A model generated the notes under the pieces. That model worked only from the letters and a program-made list of their open reading frames with translations, was not told the DNA's origin and searched no databases. 64,000 nt of DNA, taken from assembly GCF_000801105.2 (NCBI RefSeq), contig NC_079517.1:2356001-2420000 (forward strand), read 5' to 3'. This document shows, piece after piece, positions 38,771 through 50,697 of the stretch (position 1 is its first letter; every line of letters begins with the position of its first letter). The translations under genes were made by a program, and so were the position numbers. Source of the stretch: Raphanus sativus (Eukaryota; Streptophyta; Magnoliopsida; Brassicales; Brassicaceae).

Positions 38771-39238
38771 CTACTGAGAATAATAAGCTGGGTGAAACGG
38801 CGGCATCACGAATCCAGGTTGCTGACCATAGTAAACAGGTTGAGGAGGAGCAGCAGAACCATAAATCCCAGCAGCTAATGGGTTCATCATGTAAGGGCCA
38901 AGAACACCACCGCGTGCTGGGTTCACAACACCAAAAGGGTTCAACTGTAAGCCATGATGATGACTATGTTGTGGTCTTGAAGGCTGCTGACTCGGAGCTG
39001 GAGCTTGTTGTTGTGTACCTCTGCGATCACGAGGCCGCTTTCTCCCCTTCGTCTGTGGCTGCTGCTGCTGCTCCACGTTGCGTTTCCTCTGCGCCTTGTG
39101 TTTCTCCAGCTCCTCCACACGCTCCTCCACTCTCTCCTCAGAGAACTCCGCTTCAAGGCCTTGATCTTTGATGATCTTGATCACTGCTTTCAAGGCACTA
39201 ACTTCTTTATCAGTAGCTTCGTTCTGTGACTTGAGAGA
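38771..39238 (-). pseudogene. truncated FRL1 3' fragment, copy 1
   Basis: It contains the last 150 or so codons of FRL1 (coiled-coil end, Gln/Pro-rich tail, ending FHPAYYSQ). The match to the intact gene stops exactly at 39238 (equivalent to 52740). Left of that point the frame stays open; on its upstream side it is fused to copia DNA, giving a chimeric 160-residue frame that starts MHLHSS. Two residues of the tail differ from the intact copy (PQHS for PEHS; AAGIYG for AAGLYG). It lacks the FRIGIDA domain and is probably non-functional as a protein. Confidence 0.9.
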
Positions 39239-40069
39239 ACTATGAAGATGCAACTATGAAGATGTATTTTTTCCTTGGTAGTCCCTTTAGGAATTTCTTG
39301 ACAAGTTTTGTTTCTTCAATGGTTTCCCCAAGAGAGGCTGATCGAGACGCAATTTCTGCAAGCTTTCCGACAAAAGAGTCGATAGTATCTTCTTCTTTCA
39401 TCTTGAGCTTGTCAAAATCTGTCATCAGTGTCTGCAGTCGTGCTTCTCGAACTCTCTCTGCTCCAACATGTCTAGTTTGAATTGCGTTCCAGACGAGTTT
39501 AGATGTATCAAGAATTCCTATTTGTAACATCAGTGCTTCGGGTATAGATTGAATTATCAAGGCTGTAGCTAGATCGTTCTTCTCTTCTTGTTCGCATCCG
39601 GGGTCTACAGCTTCCCATACTCTGTTCACCTTAAGAGCCATCTTCATCTTCATCGCCCAAACGGTATAGTTTGTCGAGTTTAACATTGGGAGTTTAATGG
39701 ATGAGGGTCCACTTTCCTTTTTGCTATTCTCTGTTTCATTCTTCACTCCCGACATAGTTGCTTTCTCTATTGACATGTTTCTTCGAATGTTAAGCTCTGA
39801 TACCAATTAAAGAACTCAACAATGAAATCACAAATCACTTTCGTATTGCCTTAGAAAAATATCCACTCAAAAACTAAAGCTTATTCACCTCACACAAACC
39901 GTGGGGAATATACAATCAGAAGCATTCATATATATAGGTATTAGAAACTCCTAAACCTACTTGACATAACACCTTTCAATATGTCCTAATCCAATTACAT
40001 AATCATAATCATAACTTCACTAGGATTAGGATAGCTTGTATCACAAGCTAGTTTTCAAGCTTATCAACA
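39239..40069 (-). mobile_element. Ty1/copia fragment (LTR, PBS and gag), copy 1
   Basis: On the minus strand the fragment begins with an LTR starting TGTTGATAAG at 40069. The primer-binding site TGGTATCAGAGC follows, complementary to initiator Met tRNA and typical of copia elements, at about 39,796-39,807. A gag frame (188 residues, 39806-39240) comes next. The gag has UBN2-type features (LNSTNYTVWAMKMKMAL, WEAVDPG, ARLQTLMTDFDKLKMKEEDTIDSFVGKL, KFLKGLPRKK). Protease, integrase and reverse transcriptase are absent because the element is cut at the FRL1 junction. It is therefore immobile by itself. Confidence 0.9.
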
Positions 40070-40773
40070 AAACTGGTTTATTGGTGTGCCATAAGGCTAG
40101 GTTTGGAATCAGTGGTCAAGTCAATACGGCTGCTTCAGTTTATTCTGCTGCACTCGTGCTTGGTCTCAGTGGTTTGCCTGTGGCCGGATTTGGTGCGTAT
40201 TGTTTTGTTCGCCTTACTAGTGACGTAGGTATGACAGCAAAGCTAGGTGTTGAGGCTATCAAGGTCCCTGTGGAGAGGCTAATTGCCATGTTAAAGCTAT
40301 ATGATTCACCAAGAGAAGCCTGGTTGAGCATTGCCGGTTCCAAGTTTAGGGGTGAATGATGTTGATGCCTAGTTTGTGTTGTAGAATGGAGAATTTGCTT
40401 CTGTTTTTGTTGTTGAATTCTAATATTCTAAGTTCCTTCGTTAGTACCAACCCGGGTTTTCCTTACTGAAGAAGGAAACACGGTTTCAAAAGTATAAGTC
40501 AATTACTACTAGACAACTAAAGTTATTTTAGTGGTCGACCAAAAGAAAAGTTATTCTAGACTTGTAGTGGAGTCAGGACTATTGTTATTATATTTGATCC
40601 GTACCGGAATTAAACTAGAAATTTTATTAGTGCGGTTCTAATCTTTTAATTACAAGTTGTTTGCTTTTTAAACATTTAACTGAAAAATGCAAAATAATTG
40701 TCAAATTAACCAACATTTGCAAGATAAGACTCCAACTATTTGTAATGTAAATTACAAACTAAGCATCCAACAA
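40070..40773 (+). pseudogene. LRAT-A 3' fragment with its 3' flank, copy 1
   Basis: The sequence matches gene A from about position 35,907 (KTGLLVCHKARFG) to the stop codon and then its 3' flank, skipping the 585-bp Helitron. It begins immediately at the LTR edge. The N-terminal half, including both His motifs and the NC cysteine, is missing. Two coding changes from gene A are visible (EVIK to EAIK, IALL to IAML). The 107-residue frame starting in LTR sequence (MYHKLVFK) is a fusion artefact and unlikely to be translated. Confidence 0.9.
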
Positions 40774-43700
40774 TCTATCTATTTATATAAAGTTGGGTTT
40801 CTCTCCTTCCTCAGCCTGCCACGTCATTAAGTGGGTACTTCTCGCAGTGACACCTGTCCCATTTGGTTTCTACGCTGCGTTTCATTAAATCATTTGTTCA
40901 TTTCGATCAGGCTTTTTTTTGCTGGTCTTTGTCTTTACTTCGGCCCATAATAGATTTGATTGGGTCTTTTGTCGTTTAGGATTGGTTAACACACTGTTCT
41001 TTTCCTTCGCCTCTCCTAAACAAACGACGATTAGGTCGTCCAAATCGCTCTTCCATCTTCTTCCTCAGATACAAAACGTTACCAGTTACCAAATTATCAT
41101 CTTGAAACCCTTCATTACTCTCTCACACACAATCTATATTAAATGCGATCTCAGGATCTGCAAGGCGGTGGAAATTCATCTATAAAAAGGTATGATTTCC
41201 CCGTAAAGAATCATCCTCTCATTCTTTTAAGTTAACCAGTAAACTAATTCTGTGAGATATGACTAACGTTTCGGTCTTCCTCTCCGATTTGCAGATTGGC
41301 TGCTCCTCCTCCACTGTTAAAGTCTGTTTGCTCCGTTTAGGGGAGGCTATGCTCGGAATATCTGCTGTGGTGGAGAGCTCACGGCAATGGATATGCTTTT
41401 CTGGACTCTCAGGTATCTTATTTAACTAGGTCTTTCGTTCATAAACATAGTCTTTGTGGTTTAATTATTTAGCCATTTCCACCATCCTGAATCCATATAA
41501 TAAAGTCAAATTTATTTTTAAAAAGTTTTGTTCATAAACAAAGTTATTTTGCCAGATGCTTCCCCCGTCTTGAATCAGTATTACCTACAAAGTATCTTCG
41601 ATGAAATCAGAAAATATGTATATTTAAATACATGTGTCGAAGGAACCATTTCCATGATGAGGACAAAGAAGATGGTCTTGAGAGAAAGTTCAGTCAAAAG
41701 ATACTGCAAGAAGAAGCTTATAACTGTCACGTCCCCTGAATCTGCAGACTGACCTCATCAACCAAAGTGTCCCTCAGGTGAGTCACAGTTTCTTTTTTTT
41801 TTCTGTTGTTGGTGGCTTCTTCATGACTCATTCTGACAAAATCTTAACAGCATAGAAGCTGGTTGCCAGATACACTCAGTTAGCTTCTAAGGAATATGAA
41901 TATGATTTTGTTTCTCATGTTCTGTATAATGATTTGTGTTAGCAGCTGCTCATGCTTGCAAACACTAACACCGATTTACCAATTCTGTCTCCAACCCTAT
42001 TCAACACTGTGTTTATGTTCAATATCTATGTTTTCCAACAAGAACTACATCCTCTACCATTGTTTTGTTGCAGATGTAGATGGTGAAGTGAGAGGCATCA
42101 AAACTATATTCAACGATGACATAAGACCACAGAACGTATAATGGTTAACTTGAATATTGACAGGTTGCTTTACATATAAAGTAGTACTATATAAACGTTA
42201 ATCACTAGAAGTTGAATTTTGTTACGTGTGTGATCAATGATTGTTCGTTTGGCCAGTGAGAATGATAATTTTTTTGTATGTCGCTGCTGTGTTTATAATT
42301 TATATAATCTTTCCTTCAAGTTGTGGTTATTAAAAGGGAGAATAATTCGTTTAGCTTTTAAAAATAAAGGTTTTTCCAGATCTTCTACTTATACTCTGCA
42401 TATATATATATGTAGTTGAATAATAATTTTTAGTGAAGGTGACAGTCTTACTCTTACTGCTCTTCAACCAATGGAAAACGCTAAACACAAACTGTGAAAT
42501 ACCAACCAAAAAAATAATGAGTTAGAAAAAATGGTTCTATACGACTTCTGTGATGCTTTTGTTTGGAATCAATAAAAGTTTAATTTAGCATCATTGTATC
42601 AGCAGCATACAGCCTGCCACACAGAAAACGCTACAAGTAATTAACAAAGGCAATCCCACAGGATTCCAGCGAATATGTAAACTCTTAACTCTCCCATTAA
42701 CCAGCTTATATGTGTGTCACTGTGTCAGAATAAACTTTTGTAACCTTCACTACAAGCATACCATCTCTCTCACAATATGGTTAATTAAGAAACCACCTCC
42801 TGCAGCAGACGCTCACTCACTCAAAGCTTCAAACACACTGAGCGTCAAAAGATCGTAGCCTCGGTATGGGCAACTCGCCTTTCCATCACGACAGAGAAAA
42901 AAGGAAACAAAGGTAATCATGCAGTTTATTGTTTTTCCCACAAATATAGGTTCTCCGATTATTTGATGATGATTATCAAACACATTAAGTTAGTTCAGGA
43001 TGATTAAAAAAATAAGAAGTTAATTCATAACCTGGAGGAACGTGGCCTTGAAAATTACACGAGGACTATGGCACAATCCACCCCTATTAAACAAAGGTAT
43101 AAGAAAGAGACACTTTTACACAATTTATATGTTGAATATCAACCGTAATTCTAAATAATTTTATTCTATCATTATAGTAAACACAAAATAAAGATAAAAG
43201 TGTAAAAATAATTACATAATTAAAATGATTTTTTATGATAAACATATTATTGATAGCTAAAAATAAAATAAAAATAATAATAAAGGTATGTTAATATTTT
43301 TTAAAAGGTATGTAAATATTACTTTCAATTGAGAATAAACTAAATATTATTAAATAAACATATATAATATATTAGAAATCGTTTTATTCTATTGATTTTT
43401 ACTTACATCATTGCCACCTATTTCTCCAAAGATGATTATTGCCACCTACGTACTTCTCCAAACAAATGAAAATTAATTTATGATTCTGATATAAAATCAT
43501 TGCATCTGAATAAATGGAGAAAAAAGGAATCTGCATACCAAACTTGGAAAAAAAAACTAAACCATAATTAAATACTTATATAAAAATAAAAATGATATAT
43601 ATAAACAGTCTGAATGAGAGATGTAATCTAAAACAACTTAACAAAAAAATATATCATAAGAGAAGTGAAAATAGATGATTTAAAAACAATTCAAAGGATA

Positions 43701-43946
43701 TATGCTAGCATATAAAAACAGAATTTTGTTTTTTTCAAATTATTTCAATAATTTGAATATGAATTTAGTTAAGCACAACAAGATTAAAATGGTTTTGTAT
43801 ATAATAAAAAGGTTTAATGGAAATAGATTAAAAAAATTAAGAAGATCAACCACAAACTATCAGTTTGCATATAACATGAAAACCAAATATTAAAAATAAA
43901 GTTTACGGATAACAAACTTCCCGCGCGAAGCGCGGACTTACCCTAG
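40774..43946 (+). mobile_element. 3,173-bp non-autonomous Helitron, copy 1
   Basis: It starts TCTATCTATTTATATAAAG at 40774 and ends with a perfect hairpin CCGCGCGAAGCGCGG at 43,921-43,935, then ACTTACC and CTAG. It sits between A and T in CAACAA|TTTATAATG. The uninterrupted site is preserved at 37,191-37,206. No Rep/helicase is encoded. A captured, spliced-looking gene fragment lies at about 41,295-41,415 between an acceptor and a donor. In one frame it reads ARNICCGGELTAMDMLF, resembling the first OB-fold of plant RPA1-like proteins (consensus ARNxxxGGELMxxDMLxxD), with frameshifts. Other exon-like pieces (41,555-41,750; 42,070-42,140) are unassigned. Confidence 0.92.
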
Positions 43947-44214
43947 TTTATAATGTAAAGATATATGTATAGTCCAACACCATAACGTGATTTCTACAAA
44001 ATATTGCTATTTCTTATTAATTTTTGATGGCTGTTCTGTAGATTCCGCAGTTTCTGGGGTTCTTTTACAAATATTAAATAATTTAAGGGCATATAATATA
44101 TTTTGCAACTTTAAATAATAAGGAAAAAAGACAGAGAGAGAAAATCAGAAAACCTAACTCATTAAGCAAAAAAAAAAAGTGAATCTTCGCTGTCAGGAAC
44201 GAACAAGAAGGAAG

Positions 44215-45191
44215 ATGGGATTGTTCTCCAACAAGATCTCCAGAGATGAGCTCAAGGCAGGAGATCACATCTATTCATGGCGTGCTTACATCTACTCCCA
44301 TCACGGTTCCATCTCCTCACTCTCTCTCTCTCTCTCTCTGTTATCCACATTTTCGTTTAGTCTCGATCGCGATCGTTAGCTATTTCTGGGTTCTATGCAT
44401 GCCATTTCATAGGAATCTATGTAGGAGATGGGAAAGTCATTCACTTCACTCGTCGAGGTGGTCTTGAGATCGGAACCGGTACTTATCTGGACACGATCAT
44501 CCAGGTTTCTGTTCCTCGTCACGGAGGAGACAACCCTTGTCCTAATTGCGGAGACCAATCGACTCTCGACGGCGTAATCTCTTCTTGTCTCGACTGCTTC
44601 CTCGCCGGAGGAAACCTCTATCTCTTCCAGTACGATGTCTCCAAGGCCATCCTCGTGGCCAAACAGCGTGGCGGTACCTGCACCACCGCGCCTTCGGATC
44701 CTCCCGAAGAAGTCGTTCACCGCGCGAAGTACCTTTTGTCGGGTAACGGGTTTGGCGAGTACCATCTCTTGGACAACAACTGTGAGGATTTCGCGATCTA
44801 TTGCAAAACTGGTCTGCTTGTTTTTTCCGTCACCAAGTCTGGGAGTAGCAGCCAAGTCAACTCGGTGTGTGCAGCTGGCGGTATCGCTTCTTTGACGCTC
44901 AGGTATTTAGGGGTGGGAAGGACTGCTGGTCAAGTGGCTTCGTTGGCGGTGTCTCCAGCTTCGGTGGTTTCTGCTGCAGCCAGTGCTGTTTCGACGACGC
45001 TTGGGTTTGTAACTACTGGTTTTGCAGGCATGGCTGTGGCCGGATACAGTAAGTACTGTATTGGTCGTGTGGCTTACGACGTTGGTGTGAGAAAGGATGT
45101 CCGCAAGGTCCCTGTGGAAGAGCTTGCTACACTTATGGCATTTCTAGATGGCAATTTGGACAATAACAACAACGACGACAAAAACAAGTAG
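44215..45191 (+). CDS. LRAT/NC-domain protein B, copy 2
   Basis: Exons 44215-44305 and 44413-45191 encode 289 residues. The frames for both exons read the same as in copies 1 and 3. The difference is regulatory: the Helitron 3' end lies only 268 bp upstream of this ATG, replacing the upstream context of copy 1. The FRL1 fragment downstream is convergent. Start, splice sites and the conserved His/Cys residues are all intact, so the gene is probably functional if transcribed. Confidence 0.87.
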
Positions 45192-45521
45192 TTCAAAATT
45201 ACTCAAGTACTTGTTTCATGGATGGTTGATGACTAATCTGTTGTGTAAGAGACTTTGCTTATGCCTTTGTATTGTGTAAAACTGTATTTTTAACTTATTT
45301 GTGCAAGTGGCAAATACAGTCAAAACAATATTATTATTTTCAAGAATTAAACTCTTCAACAAGACATTTTGATAAAAGCTCAACTCCATCACAAAGCTGC
45401 TTACTTTTTCATTTACATAAAAGAGAAATGGAGAGTCAAGACCGCAAGTTCCTTCCTCAGACATTCACTACAAAGATATTTTAATTGCAGGAGACAAGAT
45501 CTTAGTATTAGCAATGCTCTG

Positions 45522-45989
45522 CTACTGAGAATAATAAGCTGGGTGAAACGGCGGCATCACGAATCCAGGTTGCTGACCATAGTAAACAGGTTGAGGAGGA
45601 GCAGCAGAACCATAAAGCCCAGCAGCTAATGGGTTCATCATGTAAGGGCCAAGAACACCACCGCGTGCTGGGTTCACAACACCAAAAGGGTTCAACTGTA
45701 AGCCATGATGATGACTATGTTCTGGTCTTGAAGGCTGCTGACTCGGAGCTGGAGCTTGTTGTTGTGTACCTCTGCGATCACGAGGCCGCTTTCTCCCCTT
45801 CGTCTGTGGCTGCTGCTGCTGCTCCACGTTGCGTTTCCTCTGCGCCTTGTGTTTCTCCAGCTCCTCCACACGCTCCTCCACTCTCTCCTCAGAGAACTCC
45901 GCTTCAAGGCCTTGATCTTTGATGATCTTGATCACTGCTTTCAAGGCACTAACTTCTTTATCAGTAGCTTCGTTCTGTGACTTGAGAGA
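45522..45989 (-). pseudogene. truncated FRL1 3' fragment, copy 2
   Basis: Same extent as copy 1, broken at the same copia junction. It shares the variants of the intact FRL1 (G at 45617 and C at 45722), not those of copy 1. It is therefore a hybrid: its tail sequence is like intact FRL1 but its break is like copy 1. No FRIGIDA domain remains. Confidence 0.9.
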
Positions 45990-46820
45990 ACTATGAAGAT
46001 GCAACTATGAAGATGTATTTTTTCCTTGGTAGTCCCTTTAGGAATTTCTTGACAAGTTTTGTTTCTTCAATGGTTTCCCCAAGAGAGGCTGATCGAGACG
46101 CAATTTCTGCAAGCTTTCCGACAAAAGAGTCGATAGTATCTTCTTCTTTCATCTTGAGCTTGTCAAAATCTGTCATCAGTGTCTGCAGTCGTGCTTCTCG
46201 AACTCTCTCTGCTCCAACATGTCTAGTTTGAATTGCGTTCCAGACGAGTTTAGATGTATCAAGAATTCCTATTTGTAACATCAGTGCTTCGGGTATAGAT
46301 TGAATTATCAAGGCTGTAGCTAGATCGTTCTTCTCTTCTTGTTCGCATCCGGGGTCTACAGCTTCCCATACTCTGTTCACCTTAAGAGCCATCTTCATCT
46401 TCATCGCCCAAACGGTATAGTTTGTCGAGTTTAACATTGGGAGTTTAATGGATGAGGGTCCACTTTCCTTTTTGCTATTCTCTGTTTCATTCTTCACTCC
46501 CGACATAGTTGCTTTCTCTATTGACATGTTTCTTCGAATGTTAAGCTCTGATACCAATTAAAGAACTCAACAATGAAATCACAAATCACTTTCGTATTGC
46601 CTTAGAAAAATATCCACTCAAAAACTAAAGCTTATTCACCTCACACAAACCGTGGGGAATATACAATCAGAAGCATTCATATATATAGGTATTAGAAACT
46701 CCTAAACCTACTTGACATAACACCTTTCAATATGTCCTAATCCAATTACATAATCATAATCATAACTTCACTAGGATTAGGATAGCTTGTATCACAAGCT
46801 AGTTTTCAAGCTTATCAACA
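45990..46820 (-). mobile_element. Ty1/copia fragment (LTR, PBS and gag), copy 2
   Basis: A duplicate of the fragment at 39239-40069, displaced by 6,751 bp, with an identical 188-residue gag frame (46557-45991). It carries the same edges against FRL1 and LRAT-A, so it arose by segmental duplication and not by a second transposition. Confidence 0.92.
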
Positions 46821-47524
46821 AAACTGGTTTATTGGTGTGCCATAAGGCTAGGTTTGGAATCAGTGGTCAAGTCAATACGGCTGCTTCAGTTTATTCTGCT
46901 GCACTCGTGCTTGGTCTCAGTGGTTTGCCTGTGGCCGGATTTGGTGCGTATTGTTTTGTTCGCCTTACTAGTGACGTAGGTATGACAGCAAAGCTAGGTG
47001 TTGAGGCTATCAAGGTCCCTGTGGAGAGGCTAATTGCCATGTTAAAGCTATATGATTCACCAAGAGAAGCCTGGTTGAGCATTGCCGGTTCCAAGTTTAG
47101 GGGTGAATGATGTTGATGCCTAGTTTGTGTTGTAGAATGGAGAATTTGCTTCTGTTTTTGTTGTTGAATTCTAATATTCTAAGTTCCTTCGTTAGTACCA
47201 ACCCGGGTTTTCCTTACTGAAGAAGGAAACACGGTTTCAAAAGTATAAGTCAATTACTACTAGACAACTAAAGTTATTTTAGTGGTCGACCAAAAGAAAA
47301 GTTATTCTAGACTTGTAGTGGAGTCAGGACTATTGTTATTATATTTGATCCGTACCGGAATTAAACTAGAAATTTTATTAGTGCGGTTCTAATCTTTTAA
47401 TTACAAGTTGTTTGCTTTTTAAACATTTAACTGAAAAATGCAAAATAATTGTCAAATTAACCAACATTTGCAAGATAAGACTCCAACTATTTGTAATGTA
47501 AATTACAAACTAAGCATCCAACAA
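46821..47524 (+). pseudogene. LRAT-A 3' fragment with its 3' flank, copy 2
   Basis: A duplicate of 40070-40773. Its encoded frame is identical to fragment copy 1, including the EAIK and IAML changes from intact gene A. It is truncated at the LTR edge and ends at the Helitron insertion point. Confidence 0.9.
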
Positions 47525-50500
47525 TCTATCTATTTATATAAAGTTGGGTTTCTCTCCTTCCTCAGCCTGCCACGTCATTAAGTGGGTACTTCTCGCAGTG
47601 ACACCTGTCCCATTTGGTTTCTACGCTGCGTTTCATTAAATCATTTGTTCATTTCGATCAGGCTTTTTTTTGCTGGTCTTTGTCTTTACTTCGGCCCATA
47701 ATAGATTTGATTGGGTCTTTTGTCGTTTAGGATTGGTTAACACACTGTTCTTTTCCTTCGCCTCTCCTAAACAAACGACGATTAGGTCGTCCAAATCGCT
47801 CTTCCATCTTCTTCCTCAGATACAAAACGTTACCAGTTACCAAATTATCATCTTGAAACCCTTCATTACTCTCTCACACACAATCTATATTAAATGCGAT
47901 CTCAGGATCTGCAAGGCGGTGGAAATTCATCTATAAAAAGGTATGATTTCCCCGTAAAGAATCATCCTCTCATTCTTTTAAGTTAACCAGTAAACTAATT
48001 CTGTGAGATATGACTAACGTTTCGGTCTTCCTCTCCGATTTGCAGATTGGCTGCTCCTCCTCCACTGTTAAAGTCTGTTTGCTCCGTTTAGGGGAGGCTA
48101 TGCTCGGAATATCTGCTGTGGTGGAGAGCTCACGGCAATGGATATGCTTTTCTGGACTCTCAGGTATCTTATTTAACTAGGTCTTTCGTTCATAAACATA
48201 GTCTTTGTGGTTTAATTATTTAGCCATTTCCACCATCCTGAATCCATATAATAAAGTCAAATTTATTTTTAAAAAGTTTTGTTCATAAACAAAGTTATTT
48301 TGCCAGATGCTTCCCCCGTCTTGAATCAGTATTACCTACAAAGTATCTTCGATGAAATCAGAAAATATGTATATTTAAATACATGTGTCGAAGGAACCAT
48401 TTCCATGATGAGGACAAAGAAGATGGTCTTGAGAGAAAGTTCAGTCAAAAGATACTGCAAGAAGAAGCTTATAACTGTCACGTCCCCTGAATCTGCAGAC
48501 TGACCTCATCAACCAAAGTGTCCCTCAGGTGAGTCACAGTTTCTTTTTTTTTTCTGTTGTTGGTGGCTTCTTCATGACTCATTCTGACAAAATCTTAACA
48601 GCATAGAAGCTGGTTGCCAGATACACTCAGTTAGCTTCTAAGGAATATGAATATGATTTTGTTTCTCATGTTCTGTATAATGATTTGTGTTAGCAGCTGC
48701 TCATGCTTGCAAACACTAACACCGATTTACCAATTCTGTCTCCAACCCTATTCAACACTGTGTTTATGTTCAATATCTATGTTTTCCAACAAGAACTACA
48801 TCCTCTACCATTGTTTTGTTGCAGATGTAGATGGTGAAGTGAGAGGCATCAAAACTATATTCAACGATGACATAAGACCACAGAACGTATAATGGTTAAC
48901 TTGAATATTGACAGGTTGCTTTACATATAAAGTAGTACTATATAAACGTTAATCACTAGAAGTTGAATTTTGTTACGTGTGTGATCAATGATTGTTCGTT
49001 TGGCCAGTGAGAATGATAATTTTTTTGTATGTCGCTGCTGTGTTTATAATTTATATAATCTTTCCTTCAAGTTGTGGTTATTAAAAGGGAGAATAATTCG
49101 TTTAGCTTTTAAAAATAAAGGTTTTTCCAGATCTTCTACTTATACTCTGCATATATATATATGTAGTTGAATAATAATTTTTAGTGAAGGTGACAGTCTT
49201 ACTCTTACTGCTCTTCAACCAATGGAAAACGCTAAACACAAACTGTGAAATACCAACCAAAAAAATAATGAGTTAGAAAAAATGGTTCTATACGACTTCT
49301 GTGATGCTTTTGTTTGGAATCAATAAAAGTTTAATTTAGCATCATTGTATCAGCAGCATACAGCCTGCCACACAGAAAACGCTACAAGTAATTAACAAAG
49401 GCAATCCCACAGGATTCCAGCGAATATGTAAACTCTTAACTCTCCCATTAACCAGCTTATATGTGTGTCACTGTGTCAGAATAAACTTTTGTAACCTTCA
49501 CTACAAGCATACCATCTCTCTCACAATATGGTTAATTAAGAAACCACCTCCTGCAGCAGACGCTCACTCACTCAAAGCTTCAAACACACTGAGCGTCAAA
49601 AGATCGTAGCCTCGGTATGGGCAACTCGCCTTTCCATCACGACAGAGAAAAAAGGAAACAAAGGTAATCATGCAGTTTATTGTTTTTCCCACAAATATAG
49701 GTTCTCCGATTATTTGATGATGATTATCAAACACATTAAGTTAGTTCAGGATGATTAAAAAAATAAGAAGTTAATTCATAACCTGGAGGAACGTGGCCTT
49801 GAAAATTACACGAGGACTATGGCACAATCCACCCCTATTAAACAAAGGTATAAGAAAGAGACACTTTTACACAATTTATATGTTGAATATCAACCGTAAT
49901 TCTAAATAATTTTATTCTATCATTATAGTAAACACAAAATAAAGATAAAAGTGTAAAAATAATTACATAATTAAAATGATTTTTTATGATAAACATATTA
50001 TTGATAGCTAAAAATAAAATAAAAATAATAATAAAGGTATGTTAATATTTTTTAAAAGGTATGTAAATATTACTTTCAATTGAGAATAAACTAAATATTA
50101 TTAAATAAACATATATAATATATTAGAAATCGTTTTATTCTATTGATTTTTACTTACATCATTGCCACCTATTTCTCCAAAGATGATTATTGCCACCTAC
50201 GTACTTCTCCAAACAAATGAAAATTAATTTATGATTCTGATATAAAATCATTGCATCTGAATAAATGGAGAAAAAAGGAATCTGCATACCAAACTTGGAA
50301 AAAAAAACTAAACCATAATTAAATACTTATATAAAAATAAAAATGATATATATAAACAGTCTGAATGAGAGATGTAATCTAAAACAACTTAACAAAAAAA
50401 TATATCATAAGAGAAGTGAAAATAGATGATTTAAAAACAATTCAAAGGATATATGCTAGCATATAAAAACAGAATTTTGTTTTTTTCAAATTATTTCAAT

Positions 50501-50697
50501 AATTTGAATATGAATTTAGTTAAGCACAACAAGATTAAAATGGTTTTGTATATAATAAAAAGGTTTAATGGAAATAGATTAAAAAAATTAAGAAGATCAA
50601 CCACAAACTATCAGTTTGCATATAACATGAAAACCAAATATTAAAAATAAAGTTTACGGATAACAAACTTCCCGCGCGAAGCGCGGACTTACCCTAG
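47525..50697 (+). mobile_element. 3,173-bp non-autonomous Helitron, copy 2
   Basis: Same ends, hairpin and flanks as the element at 40774-43946, displaced by exactly 6,751 bp. All short reading frames within it are the same. Because its flanks are also duplicated, it was copied as part of the tandem unit and did not transpose independently. Confidence 0.92.

Noticed and set aside
40036..40359. A 107-codon frame starting MYHKLVFK as a small gene (also at 46787-47110)
   Set aside because: Its start is in copia LTR sequence and the rest is the tail of LRAT-A without its catalytic residues; it is a fusion artefact of the rearrangement.
42237..43893. Short frames within the Helitron (60-63 codons) as genes
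   Set aside because: AT-rich chance frames without domains, repeated only because the element was duplicated.
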